NCBI GenBank assembly: GCA_029262915.1 | Contig: JAJCYN010000139.1 | Coordinates: 1-18,369 of the forward strand | Reading direction: 5' to 3' | DNA from: Flavobacteriales bacterium | Lineage (GTDB): Bacteria; Bacteroidota; Bacteroidia; Flavobacteriales_E; Vicingaceae | DNA length: 18,369 bases | In this document: piece by piece, positions 1 to 6,973 of the stretch | How positions within the stretch are numbered: position 1 is the stretch's first letter | How the letters are laid out: each line of letters begins with the position of its first letter | Translations under genes and position numbers: made by a program | Notes under the pieces: model-generated | The model's database searches: none | What the model was told of the DNA's origin: nothing | The model's input: the letters and a program-made list of their open reading frames with translations, nothing else

Positions 1-1
1 A

Positions 2-523
2 GATGGCTATTTTAAGGATGCTCAAATTAAAATACCTATGCCTGAGGAAGCAAAAAAAGTAGAAAAAAAATTACGGAGTTTAGGACAAGGAAAAAAAGTT
101 GATGAAGCCATTGAAAGTATGAATCGTGCTGCAGAAGATGCTGCAGAAGGAGCAAAAGATATATTTGTAGCTGCAATTAAAGGAATGACTTTAACTGACG
201 CTATGAGCATCTTAAAAGGAGACGATGATGCAGCTACTAAATATCTTAATAAAGCAACTCGAGTAGAATTGACCAAAAAATTTCAACCAGTAATAAAAGT
301 TTCACTAGATAAAGTAGGAGCAACCAAACATTGGAAAACGGTTTTTGGATCTTATAACAAACTTCCTTTTGTAAGTAAAATAAATCCAGACTTAGAGGAA
401 TATGTTACAGATAAGGCTTTGAATGGGTTGTTTATTCAAGTAGCAAAAGAAGAATTGAAGATTAGAAAAGACCCCACTGCTAGAGCTACCGATTTATTAA
501 AGAAAGTTTTTGGAAGCGATTAG
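2..523 (+). CDS. DUF4197 domain protein, 3' part (5' end outside window)
   Basis: The open frame is already running at base 2 (reads DGYFKDAQIKIPMPEE), before the first Met codon at 38, so the true start lies left of the window. About 173 residues are visible. The sequence matches DUF4197 as I know it: the G-Y-F-K-x-x-x-I-K-I-P-x-P-E-E opening, a helical middle with ALN-like and KGMTLTDAMSIL segments (an alternating helical pattern), and a tail with ATDLLKKVFGSD. Family members are usually about 220-240 residues with an N-terminal signal peptide or lipobox and no established function; the missing part here would hold that signal. The gene faces the next gene tail-to-tail and is followed by a hairpin terminator region. 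Family call is fairly sure; function unknown. Confidence 0.8.
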   Translation, partial: DGYFKDAQIKIPMPEEAKKVEKKLRSLGQGKKVDEAIESMNRAAEDAAEGAKDIFVAAIKGMTLTDAMSILKGDDDAATKYLNKATRVELTKKFQPVIKVSLDKVGATKHWKTVFGSYNKLPFVSKINPDLEEYVTDKALNGLFIQVAKEELKIRKDPTARATDLLKKVFGSD

Positions 524-537
524 TATCGCTTTCTAAT

Positions 538-572
538 AAAAAAAGGTAGAAACATAAATGCTCCTACCTTTT
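538..572 (-). terminator. Intrinsic terminator between convergent genes
   Basis: A 9-bp perfect stem (AAAAGGTAG at 541-549 with CTACCTTTT at 564-572) encloses a 14-nt loop. Read on the minus strand the stem is followed by a run of seven T, giving a good stop for the lipoprotein operon that ends at 686. Read on the plus strand it has only the four T of the stem, so it may work in both directions less efficiently. A second small hairpin (AAGCGAT at 514-520 with ATCGCTT at 525-531) spans the stop codon of the DUF4197 gene. Confidence 0.65.
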
Positions 573-685
573 CGAACTAAAAATCAGCAATCTTAATTGA
601 TTACAGTATAAAGCTATTAGCTTCTAATGTAATTACTACTATCTGGAAAGTAAGTTATTAAGAGTTAATTGTTAATCAGTATGGA

Positions 686-1576
686 TTATAATCCGTTTAA
701 ATGAGATGTCAATGCAGCATCTGTTGTTTGGCTTAAACTCATGTCAATAGTAGCACTAGCGTTTACAGTACGACTTTCTGTATAACTGAATAGCTGCCCA
801 CTTGAATCCATCGCCATCATAACAATTTTAACACTAGATCCATTAGGTATTAAGCCTGAAGACATATTGTAAACTTGCATAACAGTATTTGTGGCTGGAA
901 AATAGATAAATATTCCTACGTTACTTAAATCATCAACTTGCGATGTAAAAGTTAGGGTATGACCACTACCTGTTCCAACCTGTATATCTGCATTTAACCA
1001 GCCAAAAGTGCTTATTGATCCTAAATAACCATAGCTAGTTAGCGTAAAAGGAGTACTGGTATTCGACCAATTTATAAAGCTCCCATTGTCAGCACCAGAA
1101 AAGATAGTCATACTAGCATTAGGAGTAGAATTTGGCATCTCGAAACCATAAGGGCAACTTAAAAATAAATCTTGACTATTTTTTGTTGCTCTAATCCTAA
1201 TTTCACCATCTGTTTCTAAAATATTGCCATTAGCAACAGTTGGCATTTGCCAATAAATCATATCTGCTGGAGTGTATAATTCAACTAAATGTATTGAGAA
1301 AGGGTAGTCAATGGTGTCACCATTAGCATCTGCCAAACAATTTTTTCCACCATATATTTTAGTTCCTTGATTTCCAATAATGGTATCATTGCTTGGACCA
1401 GTAATAACAAACTCTTGTTCCTGTTGTTTTTTAGTGTCTAAATATGAATTAATAGGAGTATAAGCATTTAGCTGTTCTTCAACAGGTGGTTCAATTCTAT
1501 CTTTTTTACAGCTTGTATTAACTGTGGCTGCTGTAGTTATAATGAACAATACAGTAATTAAGTTTAATTTTTTCAT
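686..1576 (-). CDS. Putative lipoprotein, unknown function
   Basis: I place the start at 1576 (MKKLNLITVLFIITTAATVNTSC), because this gives a clean lipoprotein signal peptide with Cys23. The longer frame reaching to 1666 would overlap the upstream gene and hide the signal. The protein is 296 residues, would be lipidated on Cys23 and exported. After the Cys come KKDRIEPP; the +3 Lys and +4 Asp are partly like the Flavobacteriia surface-export signal, so surface exposure is possible but not shown. Residues 60-130 hold a beta-rich stretch (GTKIYGGKN..., IHLVELYTPADMIYW, ILETDGEIRIRAT) that I have a sense of having seen at the N-terminus of other Bacteroidota surface proteins but cannot name; the rest is Ser/Thr/Gly-rich beta-type sequence. 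It starts 10 bp after the barrel gene and is the last gene before the terminator at 538-572. Confidence 0.75.
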   Translation of the reverse strand: MKKLNLITVLFIITTAATVNTSCKKDRIEPPVEEQLNAYTPINSYLDTKKQQEQEFVITGPSNDTIIGNQGTKIYGGKNCLADANGDTIDYPFSIHLVELYTPADMIYWQMPTVANGNILETDGEIRIRATKNSQDLFLSCPYGFEMPNSTPNASMTIFSGADNGSFINWSNTSTPFTLTSYGYLGSISTFGWLNADIQVGTGSGHTLTFTSQVDDLSNVGIFIYFPATNTVMQVYNMSSGLIPNGSSVKIVMMAMDSSGQLFSYTESRTVNASATIDMSLSQTTDAALTSHLNGL

Positions 1577-1586
1577 AATTATATTA

Positions 1587-2126
1587 TTAGTTGTAAGCAG
1601 GGCAAACAACAGATTTTCTAACTTTTCTAGCGTTTCTATAACCCATCCTATCTCCTTTACACCCAAAGATATACAATAATCCTAAGCGTAAGTGTGTTTC
1701 TTGAAATTTAATGTTATATCGATACTCTAAAAACGGACGCAAACATCGATTGGTTGTAATACCTGCACCACCTTCTAGATTCCAATTGGTTGAGGAAGCC
1801 CCTTCTAATCCAGAAGCCCCAGCATTAGACCAGTTATTGTAACCTCCATGTGCTAATAAATACCAATTAATAGTATTTCCTCGTATTACTTTAGCTTCCA
1901 CACTAAGTCCTACAGTCCATTCTGAAATAGATCCAATAAATAATGAATAATATGAAAACTGAGGCACATAACTAATAGTGTTATTTGGGAAGAAATTAAC
2001 TCGAGCACCTACACCTAAACTTTCAGATTGAATATTGTATAAAACAGATGCTCCAGCTCCAATGTTTTGGCTTTTAGTAAGATGCGGAAATAAGTATATT
2101 AGTAAGACTAAAAATAAAGTTTTCAT
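1587..2126 (-). CDS. Small outer-membrane beta-barrel-like protein with Cys-containing basic tail
   Basis: The 179-residue protein has a signal peptide (MKTLFLVLLIYLFPHLTKSQ, mature start near Q20). Alternating hydrophobic/polar beta strands rich in Tyr, Trp and Gly follow to about residue 155 (VGLSVEAKVI, WYLLAHGGYNNW, PFLEYRYNIKF, LRLGLLYIFG), as in small 8-strand barrels of the outer membrane. A barrel would normally end there at an aromatic residue. Here an additional 24-residue basic segment follows, with Cys156 and Cys175 and ending CPAYN. I have no functional assignment. It sits 43 bp after the metalloprotease gene and 10 bp before the lipoprotein gene on the same strand, so the three are probably co-transcribed. 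Barrel nature is inferred from strand pattern only. Confidence 0.7.
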   Translation of the reverse strand: MKTLFLVLLIYLFPHLTKSQNIGAGASVLYNIQSESLGVGARVNFFPNNTISYVPQFSYYSLFIGSISEWTVGLSVEAKVIRGNTINWYLLAHGGYNNWSNAGASGLEGASSTNWNLEGGAGITTNRCLRPFLEYRYNIKFQETHLRLGLLYIFGCKGDRMGYRNARKVRKSVVCPAYN

Positions 2127-2169
2127 GAAACCAATATGCTCAATAATTATACCAATAGTCTATATAAAC

Positions 2170-4674
2170 CTATTTAAATTTAGGGTTTAAAATGTTATCA
2201 ATCCTAACAATAGCATCTTCTAAATGTATTTTAGACATTTTATCAGAAGTACGAGCTAAAGCAGATTTAATTTCTTTTTTTAGTTTTTTTAATTCATAAC
2301 GAACAACTGGTCTAATATCAGATTGACTTACATTTACGTTAGTTCTTTTGATAAAACTTCTGAAAGCAGCGGGAATTTTAGTTTGTTCTTTTTTTGTTAA
2401 AAATTCCATCCTTGTTAAATAAGCTCGTTGCAAATTTCTTCTATAAGTATCTATTTTCTTTCCAGCTTTTAGTTCAGTCCAAATTCCTTTTCGTAAATCT
2501 TCCATCATGCTATTTAAGGTGTATGCTTGAGAACCATTCATAGTTTCGTTTTCTATCATTCTTGCCATCCTACCAAAGTCTAGAAGATTATTTAATGTTC
2601 GTGTTTGAGTTCCTCTAATTCTTTCCACAGCACCTGCAAATTCTATCCGACCAAAAATTTCATCATTCAATAACCATTTCGGAGTACTAAAAATTTGTGT
2701 ATTAATAAATTTCATACACTTTATTTGATGTGCTTTTGGTACATCAGTGTAAACTTTACCTTCTTGATCTGATGTTTTGTAGTATTCATAAACACCACCA
2801 ACATTTCCGGTAACATGACCAGCATACCTATTAAATTGACTTAAAACCTGACCATACATTGTTTTAAGTTCGTTATAATCCTGACCATCTTCTGATGTCC
2901 ACTCAATTAATTTAGGGATTATGCGTTTAAGGTTTGCAATTCCATATTCACTTGCCTTAACAGCATCATCACCCAAGTCTTCTGTTTGAGAACTTGGATC
3001 GATTACGCCAAATTGCTGGCTACCAAAACGATACATTGGGTCGGTCTGATGATCAAGAATCCATTTATCTAAAGTTGGTTTTTCATCTTTCTCTGTTTTA
3101 GCATCTAAAATAGGTCTATAGCCCCAACGAATAGCATGTTTGTCGTAAATACCTATATCAGGCATTAAAGCAACATCACCGTCACCTGGTTGAGCAACAT
3201 AATTAAATCGTGCATAATCCATAATTGATGGAGCAGTATTGTATATTTTAGTGAATGATGGCGACCTAAGAGAGTCAACTGGATATGCTACACTCGACCC
3301 CATGTTGTGAGGTAAACCTAAAGTATGACCAACTTCATGAGCAGAAACAAACCGGATTAATCTCCCCATTATTTCATCCTTAAATTCAACACTTCTTGCA
3401 TTTTCGTTAAATGCCGCAGTTTGAATAAAAAACCAATTGTGTAACAGAGACATTACGTTGTGATACCAATTAATATCGGATTCCAGGATTTCTCCGGTTC
3501 TTGGATCGCTTACGTGAGGACCATTGGCATTTGGAATAGGAGAAGCCAAATACCGGACTACAGAATACCTTGCATCTTCAGGACTCCAGTCAGGGTCTTC
3601 TTCAATAGTAGGAGGATCTTTAGCTATGATAGCATTCTTAAATCCAGCAGCTTCAAAAGCCACTTGCCAATCTTCGATGCCTTGTTTTAAGTATTTTACC
3701 CATTTCGTTGGAGTTGCTCTATCTACATAATAGACAATTTGTTTTTTTGGAACAACCAATTCGCCACGTTTAAACTTTTCAATGTCTTCATCTTTAACCT
3801 CTAAACGCCATCTATCTAAGTATATAACTTCTTTAGATTTTTGTACATCTAACCCATAATCAACCTGACTTCTTGCAAACCACCCTACACGTTGATCAAA
3901 AACTCTTCGTTTCATTTTATTTTCTGGTAGCAATAAAAGAGAACTACTCATTTCTACTGTAATGGATCCAGTACTTGAGTTTGAAGGAGGAGCAGAAGCC
4001 GAATAAGTTTTAACACTCCTTACTTCGATATTAATGGGGTAACTCTTTATTTTATCGATGTAAGATCTATTGGCATCAATTTTAGAAATCTTATATCGTT
4101 TTTTTAAAGAACTAGGCAGCCCAATTGTTTTGGTATCTCCACCATAAAAACTGGTAACATCAACAACAATTGCGGTAGTATCTTTATTGTAAGCTTTTAT
4201 AGGAAACGCATGTAAAATGGGTTCAATGTTAGAATTTACTACTGCTTGATGAATAGGCAATGAGTCAGCGGCAACAATGTCGTAAGAAACTACTTTTAGC
4301 AATACTTTTTTATTTTTCTTCTCGAACCTTAGTACCTGGGTATTGGTTTTTCCACCACCAAAACCCATTCCAGTTGCAGTTTTAGCAATTCGGGTAACCA
4401 TTAACATTTCTTTACCTAAATAGTCATTAGGAATTTCAAAAAAGTAATTACCTTTTACTTTGTGAACAATAAATAAACCGGAATCTGAAATGGCTTTTTT
4501 GGTAATTACATCACTATATTTTTTTATGGCATTTTTGTCTTTTGAAGCTGGTTTTTTAGCAGAAGTTGATGTTTTTCCTTTTTTCTTTTTCTTTTTTTGT
4601 GCTTCAGCATTAAAAGGAACTGAAAGCATTAATACCATTATACAGGTAATACTTAGAATTTTTTTAGTTGTCAT
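2170..4674 (-). CDS. Secreted zinc-dependent metalloprotease (DUF5118/DUF5117/DUF4953 type)
   Basis: This is an 834-residue exported protein. The signal peptide ends near AEA-Q26 and is followed at once by a run of six Lys (27-32). The N-terminal half matches the DUF5118 and DUF5117 regions (FIVHKVKGNYFFEIPNDYLGKEML, MLMVTRIAKT). The catalytic part holds the extended zinc motif HEVGHTLGLPH (His446, Glu447, His450, His456) and a Met-turn SIMDY (Met485), so it is a metzincin with a complete active site. The C-terminal half (about 540-834) is helical. Members of this family in Bacteroidota are periplasmic or outer-membrane peptidases of unknown substrate; I add no more than that. It leads a three-gene minus-strand unit with a beta-barrel protein and a lipoprotein. 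An exact TAnnTTTG promoter box lies 24 bp upstream of the ATG. Confidence 0.92.
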   Translation of the reverse strand: MTTKKILSITCIMVLMLSVPFNAEAQKKKKKKGKTSTSAKKPASKDKNAIKKYSDVITKKAISDSGLFIVHKVKGNYFFEIPNDYLGKEMLMVTRIAKTATGMGFGGGKTNTQVLRFEKKNKKVLLKVVSYDIVAADSLPIHQAVVNSNIEPILHAFPIKAYNKDTTAIVVDVTSFYGGDTKTIGLPSSLKKRYKISKIDANRSYIDKIKSYPINIEVRSVKTYSASAPPSNSSTGSITVEMSSSLLLLPENKMKRRVFDQRVGWFARSQVDYGLDVQKSKEVIYLDRWRLEVKDEDIEKFKRGELVVPKKQIVYYVDRATPTKWVKYLKQGIEDWQVAFEAAGFKNAIIAKDPPTIEEDPDWSPEDARYSVVRYLASPIPNANGPHVSDPRTGEILESDINWYHNVMSLLHNWFFIQTAAFNENARSVEFKDEIMGRLIRFVSAHEVGHTLGLPHNMGSSVAYPVDSLRSPSFTKIYNTAPSIMDYARFNYVAQPGDGDVALMPDIGIYDKHAIRWGYRPILDAKTEKDEKPTLDKWILDHQTDPMYRFGSQQFGVIDPSSQTEDLGDDAVKASEYGIANLKRIIPKLIEWTSEDGQDYNELKTMYGQVLSQFNRYAGHVTGNVGGVYEYYKTSDQEGKVYTDVPKAHQIKCMKFINTQIFSTPKWLLNDEIFGRIEFAGAVERIRGTQTRTLNNLLDFGRMARMIENETMNGSQAYTLNSMMEDLRKGIWTELKAGKKIDTYRRNLQRAYLTRMEFLTKKEQTKIPAAFRSFIKRTNVNVSQSDIRPVVRYELKKLKKEIKSALARTSDKMSKIHLEDAIVRIDNILNPKFK

Positions 4675-4698
4675 TTTAGTAGGTAAAAGTTAGTGAAA

Positions 4699-4706
4699 CA
4701 AATCTA
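4699..4706 (-). promoter_or_regulatory. Promoter -7 box of the metalloprotease operon
   Basis: Minus strand reads TAGATTTG, an exact match to the Bacteroidota -7 consensus TAnnTTTG, placing the transcript start about 15-20 bases before the ATG at 4674. No convincing TTG/TTTG -33 element is visible at the usual distance. The box overlaps the left arm of a 10-bp inverted repeat (4701-4710 with 4734-4743). Confidence 0.5.
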
Positions 4707-4743
4707 ATAAAATAATTTGATGAAATGATTAGGTTATTAGATT
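4701..4743. repeat. 10-bp inverted repeat across the metalloprotease promoter
   Basis: AATCTAATAA (4701-4710) is the exact reverse complement of TTATTAGATT (4734-4743), with a 23-bp spacer. The left arm covers the -7 box; the right arm lies roughly 40-50 bp upstream of the expected transcript start. It could be an operator pair or an AT-rich stem downstream of the rlmI-like gene (no T-tract follows it on the minus strand). AT-rich sequence makes chance possible. Confidence 0.35.
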
Positions 4744-4770
4744 CTATTCTTTGAAAGCTATCTTGCTTTT

Positions 4771-5964
4771 TTACTCCACATATAAAACCAATCCTTTTAA
4801 ATATTCACCTTCAGGGTGGTATATATTAACAGGATGATCTGCAGGTTGAGAGAGATGATGTAGCACTCTAATTTTTCTGCCAGCTTCTATTGATGCAGCA
4901 ACAATGGTATCGTAAAACAATTTACGATTGATAACTTGGGAACAAGAAAAAGTGAAAAGAACACCACCAGATTTTATTTGCTTTAAAGCCATTAGGTTTA
5001 ATCGCTTATAACCTTGTATTGCATTATGCTTTGATTTTTGGTTTTTGGCATAAGCTGGGGGATCTAAAATAATAAGATCATAATCAATTGTATTTTCTTT
5101 TAGGTAGTCTAAGGTATCAGAAGTAAAAGATTTATGATTCTTAAAACCATTCAACTTTATGTTTTCTTCAGTTAAATCGATTGCTTTTTGTGAACTATCT
5201 ACCGAATGAACTTCTTTGGCTCCAGCTTTTAATGAATAAATAGAAAAGCCTCCAGAATAGCAGAACGTGTTTAGTACTTTCTTATTCTTACTATAGTTTG
5301 TAATTAGTTTTCTACTTTCTCTTTGATCTAAAAAAAAACCTGTTTTTTGACCATTAATCCAATCTAAATTAAATTGATTATCATATTCTAGACCAACTAA
5401 ATTTGGGTCGCTATTTTTATAGATATAGTCGTTTTCAATTTCTTCTGTAGTATGTTTTGCTATGCTTTCAGCACTCTTGTTATAAATGGCTTTTAAGCTA
5501 TCTCTATATACTTGTTGTAATGCTTTACTAATACTGTCTAGAACATTGTAAATACCTATAGAATGAGCTTGAATAACAGCCGTACCATTATAGAAATCTA
5601 TAATTAGCCCAGGAACACCATCGCCTTCAGCATGCATTAAACGGTACATATTTGTAGAGGTGTTATCTGTTAATCCTAAAACTTCTCTAAGTTTATAGGC
5701 AGATTGAATTTTATCGTCCCAAAATTCTTGGTTAATATCTATTTGTTTAAAAGAGATTATCCGTACTGCAATGGTACCATCGCTAAAATAACCAAGAGCT
5801 AAAAAGTTATTTTTGTAATCAACAATTTCTACAAGCTCACCAATTTCTGGAGCTTCTCCAGTATCACTTATTATTCTGTTTATAGCACCAGAAAACAACC
5901 ATGGATGTTTTCTTTCTAATGATTTTTCTTTCCCTTTGTTTAATACGATTGATTTTAACTCCAT
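4771..5964 (-). CDS. rlmI: RlmI-like class I SAM-dependent 23S rRNA (cytosine-C5) methyltransferase
   Basis: The 397-residue length and layout match RlmI/YccW, which methylates C1962 of 23S rRNA in E. coli. An N-terminal PUA domain spans about residues 1-75 (KSLERKHPWLFSGAI is its usual opening), followed by the linker domain and a Rossmann methyltransferase. Visible motifs are KTGFFLDQR (207-215), SAM-binding motif I NTFCYSGGFS (232-241), acidic SVDSS (254-258), motif IV LDPPAYAK (300-307) and motif VI FSCSQ (339-343), which carries the presumed catalytic Cys341. All key positions are present. It follows ndk on the same strand but is separated by a terminator. Its own exact TAnnTTTG box ends four bases before the ATG, suggesting a leaderless message. 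Exact target base is inferred from the family. Confidence 0.88.
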   Translation of the reverse strand: MELKSIVLNKGKEKSLERKHPWLFSGAINRIISDTGEAPEIGELVEIVDYKNNFLALGYFSDGTIAVRIISFKQIDINQEFWDDKIQSAYKLREVLGLTDNTSTNMYRLMHAEGDGVPGLIIDFYNGTAVIQAHSIGIYNVLDSISKALQQVYRDSLKAIYNKSAESIAKHTTEEIENDYIYKNSDPNLVGLEYDNQFNLDWINGQKTGFFLDQRESRKLITNYSKNKKVLNTFCYSGGFSIYSLKAGAKEVHSVDSSQKAIDLTEENIKLNGFKNHKSFTSDTLDYLKENTIDYDLIILDPPAYAKNQKSKHNAIQGYKRLNLMALKQIKSGGVLFTFSCSQVINRKLFYDTIVAASIEAGRKIRVLHHLSQPADHPVNIYHPEGEYLKGLVLYVE

Positions 5965-5968
5965 TTTG

Positions 5969-5976
5969 CAAATCTA
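5969..5976 (-). promoter_or_regulatory. Promoter -7 box of the rlmI-like gene, directly before the ATG
   Basis: Minus strand TAGATTTG (exact TAnnTTTG) is followed by CAAA and then the ATG at 5964. A TTG sits 16 bp upstream (minus strand, 5995-5993), close to the 17-23 bp spacing reported for Flavobacterium promoters, and lies inside the stem of the ndk terminator. Transcription would start at or next to the start codon. Confidence 0.5.
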
Positions 5977-5981
5977 TTAAT

Positions 5982-6014
5982 AAAAAAAGCCCCAACTAAA
6001 TAGGTTGAGGCTTT
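5982..6014 (-). terminator. Intrinsic terminator of ndk
   Basis: On the minus strand an 11-bp stem (6014-6004 with 5996-5986; ten Watson-Crick pairs and one G-U) with a 7-nt loop is followed by an uninterrupted T run (5988-5982). It lies 18 bp after the ndk stop codon. Its 3' arm doubles as the likely -33 region of the next gene. Confidence 0.85.
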
Positions 6015-6032
6015 AAGTTGTTAAGCTATATT

Positions 6033-6452
6033 TTAATGTTTTTCGGCAGGAGTAAAATGAAAATCTCCTTCAATTTCAGCATTCTCATCACTGTCAGAAC
6101 CGTGTACAGCGTTAGCAGAGATGTCTGTGGCATAAATTTTACGAATTGTCCCTTCAGCAGCTTCGGCTGGATTAGTAGCACCAATTAAGGTTCTAAAATC
6201 TTCAACTGCGTTGTCTTTTTCTAAAATAGCAGCTACGATAGGCCCCGAAGACATATAATCCACTAATTCACCATAGAAAGGTCTTTCCTTATGTACCTCA
6301 TAAAATTCTCCGGCAGTTTCTTTAGAAAGCTGTGTATATTTCATTGCAACAATTCTAAATCCTGCATCATTAATCATTTTTAATATTCCACCAATTGCAT
6401 TTTTTTCAACTGCATCTGGTTTAATCATTGTAAAAGTTCTGTTTGTTGCCAT
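6033..6452 (-). CDS. ndk: Nucleoside diphosphate kinase
   Basis: This 139-residue protein transfers the gamma-phosphate from NTP to NDP through a phospho-histidine, balancing cytoplasmic NTP/dNTP pools. Diagnostic features are [18 protein letters not shown] (7-24, with the TMIKPDAV motif), [16 protein letters not shown] (56-71), the substrate-binding [18 protein letters not shown] (91-108), and the active-site NAVHGSDS (114-121) with catalytic His117. Length is normal for the family and all catalytic motifs are intact. It has its own promoter (TACATTTG box at 6540-6547) and a strong intrinsic terminator, so it appears to be a single-gene unit. The roughly 80-nt leader carries three copies of TTGTCA (minus strand). 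Confidence 0.98.
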   Translation of the reverse strand: MATNRTFTMIKPDAVEKNAIGGILKMINDAGFRIVAMKYTQLSKETAGEFYEVHKERPFYGELVDYMSSGPIVAAILEKDNAVEDFRTLIGATNPAEAAEGTIRKIYATDISANAVHGSDSDENAEIEGDFHFTPAEKH

Positions 6453-6492
6453 TTATGTATTTATTTGAGTTTATACCTTCTTTTTTATTTTT

Positions 6493-6523
6493 TGACAACA
6501 CTTTGACAAACTCAGTGTGACAA
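6493..6523 (-). repeat. Three TTGTCA repeats in the ndk leader
   Basis: TGACAA occurs at 6493-6498, 6504-6509 and 6518-6523 (TTGTCA on the coding minus strand). The first two copies are part of an 11-bp-period direct repeat, one helical turn apart. They lie downstream of the -7 box, so within the transcribed leader. An ACACT/AGTGT stem of 5 bp also forms between copies. Possible operator or leader structure; function unknown. Confidence 0.35.
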
Positions 6524-6539
6524 ATAAGTTAATTGGCGG

Positions 6540-6547
6540 CAAATGTA
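6540..6547 (-). promoter_or_regulatory. Promoter -7 box of ndk
   Basis: Minus strand TACATTTG is an exact TAnnTTTG. It predicts a transcript start near 6534 and a leader of about 80 bases before the ndk ATG at 6452. It lies just after the stop codon of the YjbQ-like gene. No clear -33 TTTG at the standard distance. Confidence 0.5.
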
Positions 6548-6562
6548 ATATAATAAACTTAA

Positions 6563-6973
6563 CTAAGAATAAATAGTAGCCACTAGTTTCCTGTTGCCTC
6601 CATGGTTTCTAAATTCACACAGATAAATGCCTTGCCAAATTCCTAAATTAAGTTGATGATTGCTTATAGGAATAGTTACAGAACTACCAACTAACGATGA
6701 TTTAATGTGTGCTGGCATATCATCACTTCCTTCAAAGGTATGCTGGTAAAAGGATTCATTTTCTTTTACAATGTGATTAAAACTACTTTCGAAATCTGTT
6801 AAAACTGTTGGGTCAGCATTTTCATTTATAGTTAATCCGGCTGAAGTATGTTTTATAAATAAATGAAGCACTCCCTTTTCAGGAAGTTCGTCAATATTGG
6901 TTAGAATTTCATTCGTTATAATGTGAAATCCCCTAGAATAAGAAGTTAAAGAAAATTCGAATTGTTGTATCAT
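6563..6973 (-). CDS. YjbQ/UPF0047 family protein
   Basis: The 136-residue protein matches the UPF0047 (YjbQ) family, small trimeric cytoplasmic proteins annotated from E. coli work as having weak thiamine-phosphate synthase activity; the physiological role is uncertain. Family motifs are GVLHLFIKHTSAGLTINEN (34-52), D60, the DDMPAHIKSSLVGSS stretch (84-98) and LGIWQGIYLCEFRNHGG (110-126), including the conserved His and Asp residues expected to line a metal site. Its ATG overlaps the TGA of the upstream permease/peptidase gene (ATGA, 6970-6973), so it is translationally coupled to it although no functional link is known. Confidence 0.93.
   Translation of the reverse strand: MIQQFEFSLTSYSRGFHIITNEILTNIDELPEKGVLHLFIKHTSAGLTINENADPTVLTDFESSFNHIVKENESFYQHTFEGSDDMPAHIKSSLVGSSVTIPISNHQLNLGIWQGIYLCEFRNHGGNRKLVATIYS

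Noticed and set aside
214..222. Search for mobile elements, CRISPR, tRNA/rRNA, or a defence system anywhere in the window
   Set aside because: No transposase, integrase, repeat-spacer array, tRNA cloverleaf or defence-type domain was seen. All larger frames are explained by the genes listed.
683..694. 12-bp palindrome GGATTATAATCC at the end of the lipoprotein gene
   Set aside because: It overlaps the stop codon, has no extension beyond 12 bp and no T-tract. A short AT-rich palindrome is likely by chance, and a better terminator exists at 538-572.
1577..1666. N-terminal extension of the lipoprotein frame to an ATG at 1666
   Set aside because: It would overlap the barrel gene by 80 bp and bury a good lipoprotein signal peptide that begins at 1576.
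4754..4769. Small hairpin AAAGC/GCTTT at the end of the rlmI-like gene
   Set aside because: Only 5 bp, and on the minus strand no T run follows. On the plus strand T follows but no plus gene precedes it. Not supported as a terminator.
6492..6509. TTGACA-like sequences as a sigma70-type -35 element on the plus strand
   Set aside because: No plus-strand gene follows, and Bacteroidota housekeeping promoters do not use TTGACA. The copies are better viewed as repeats in the ndk leader.
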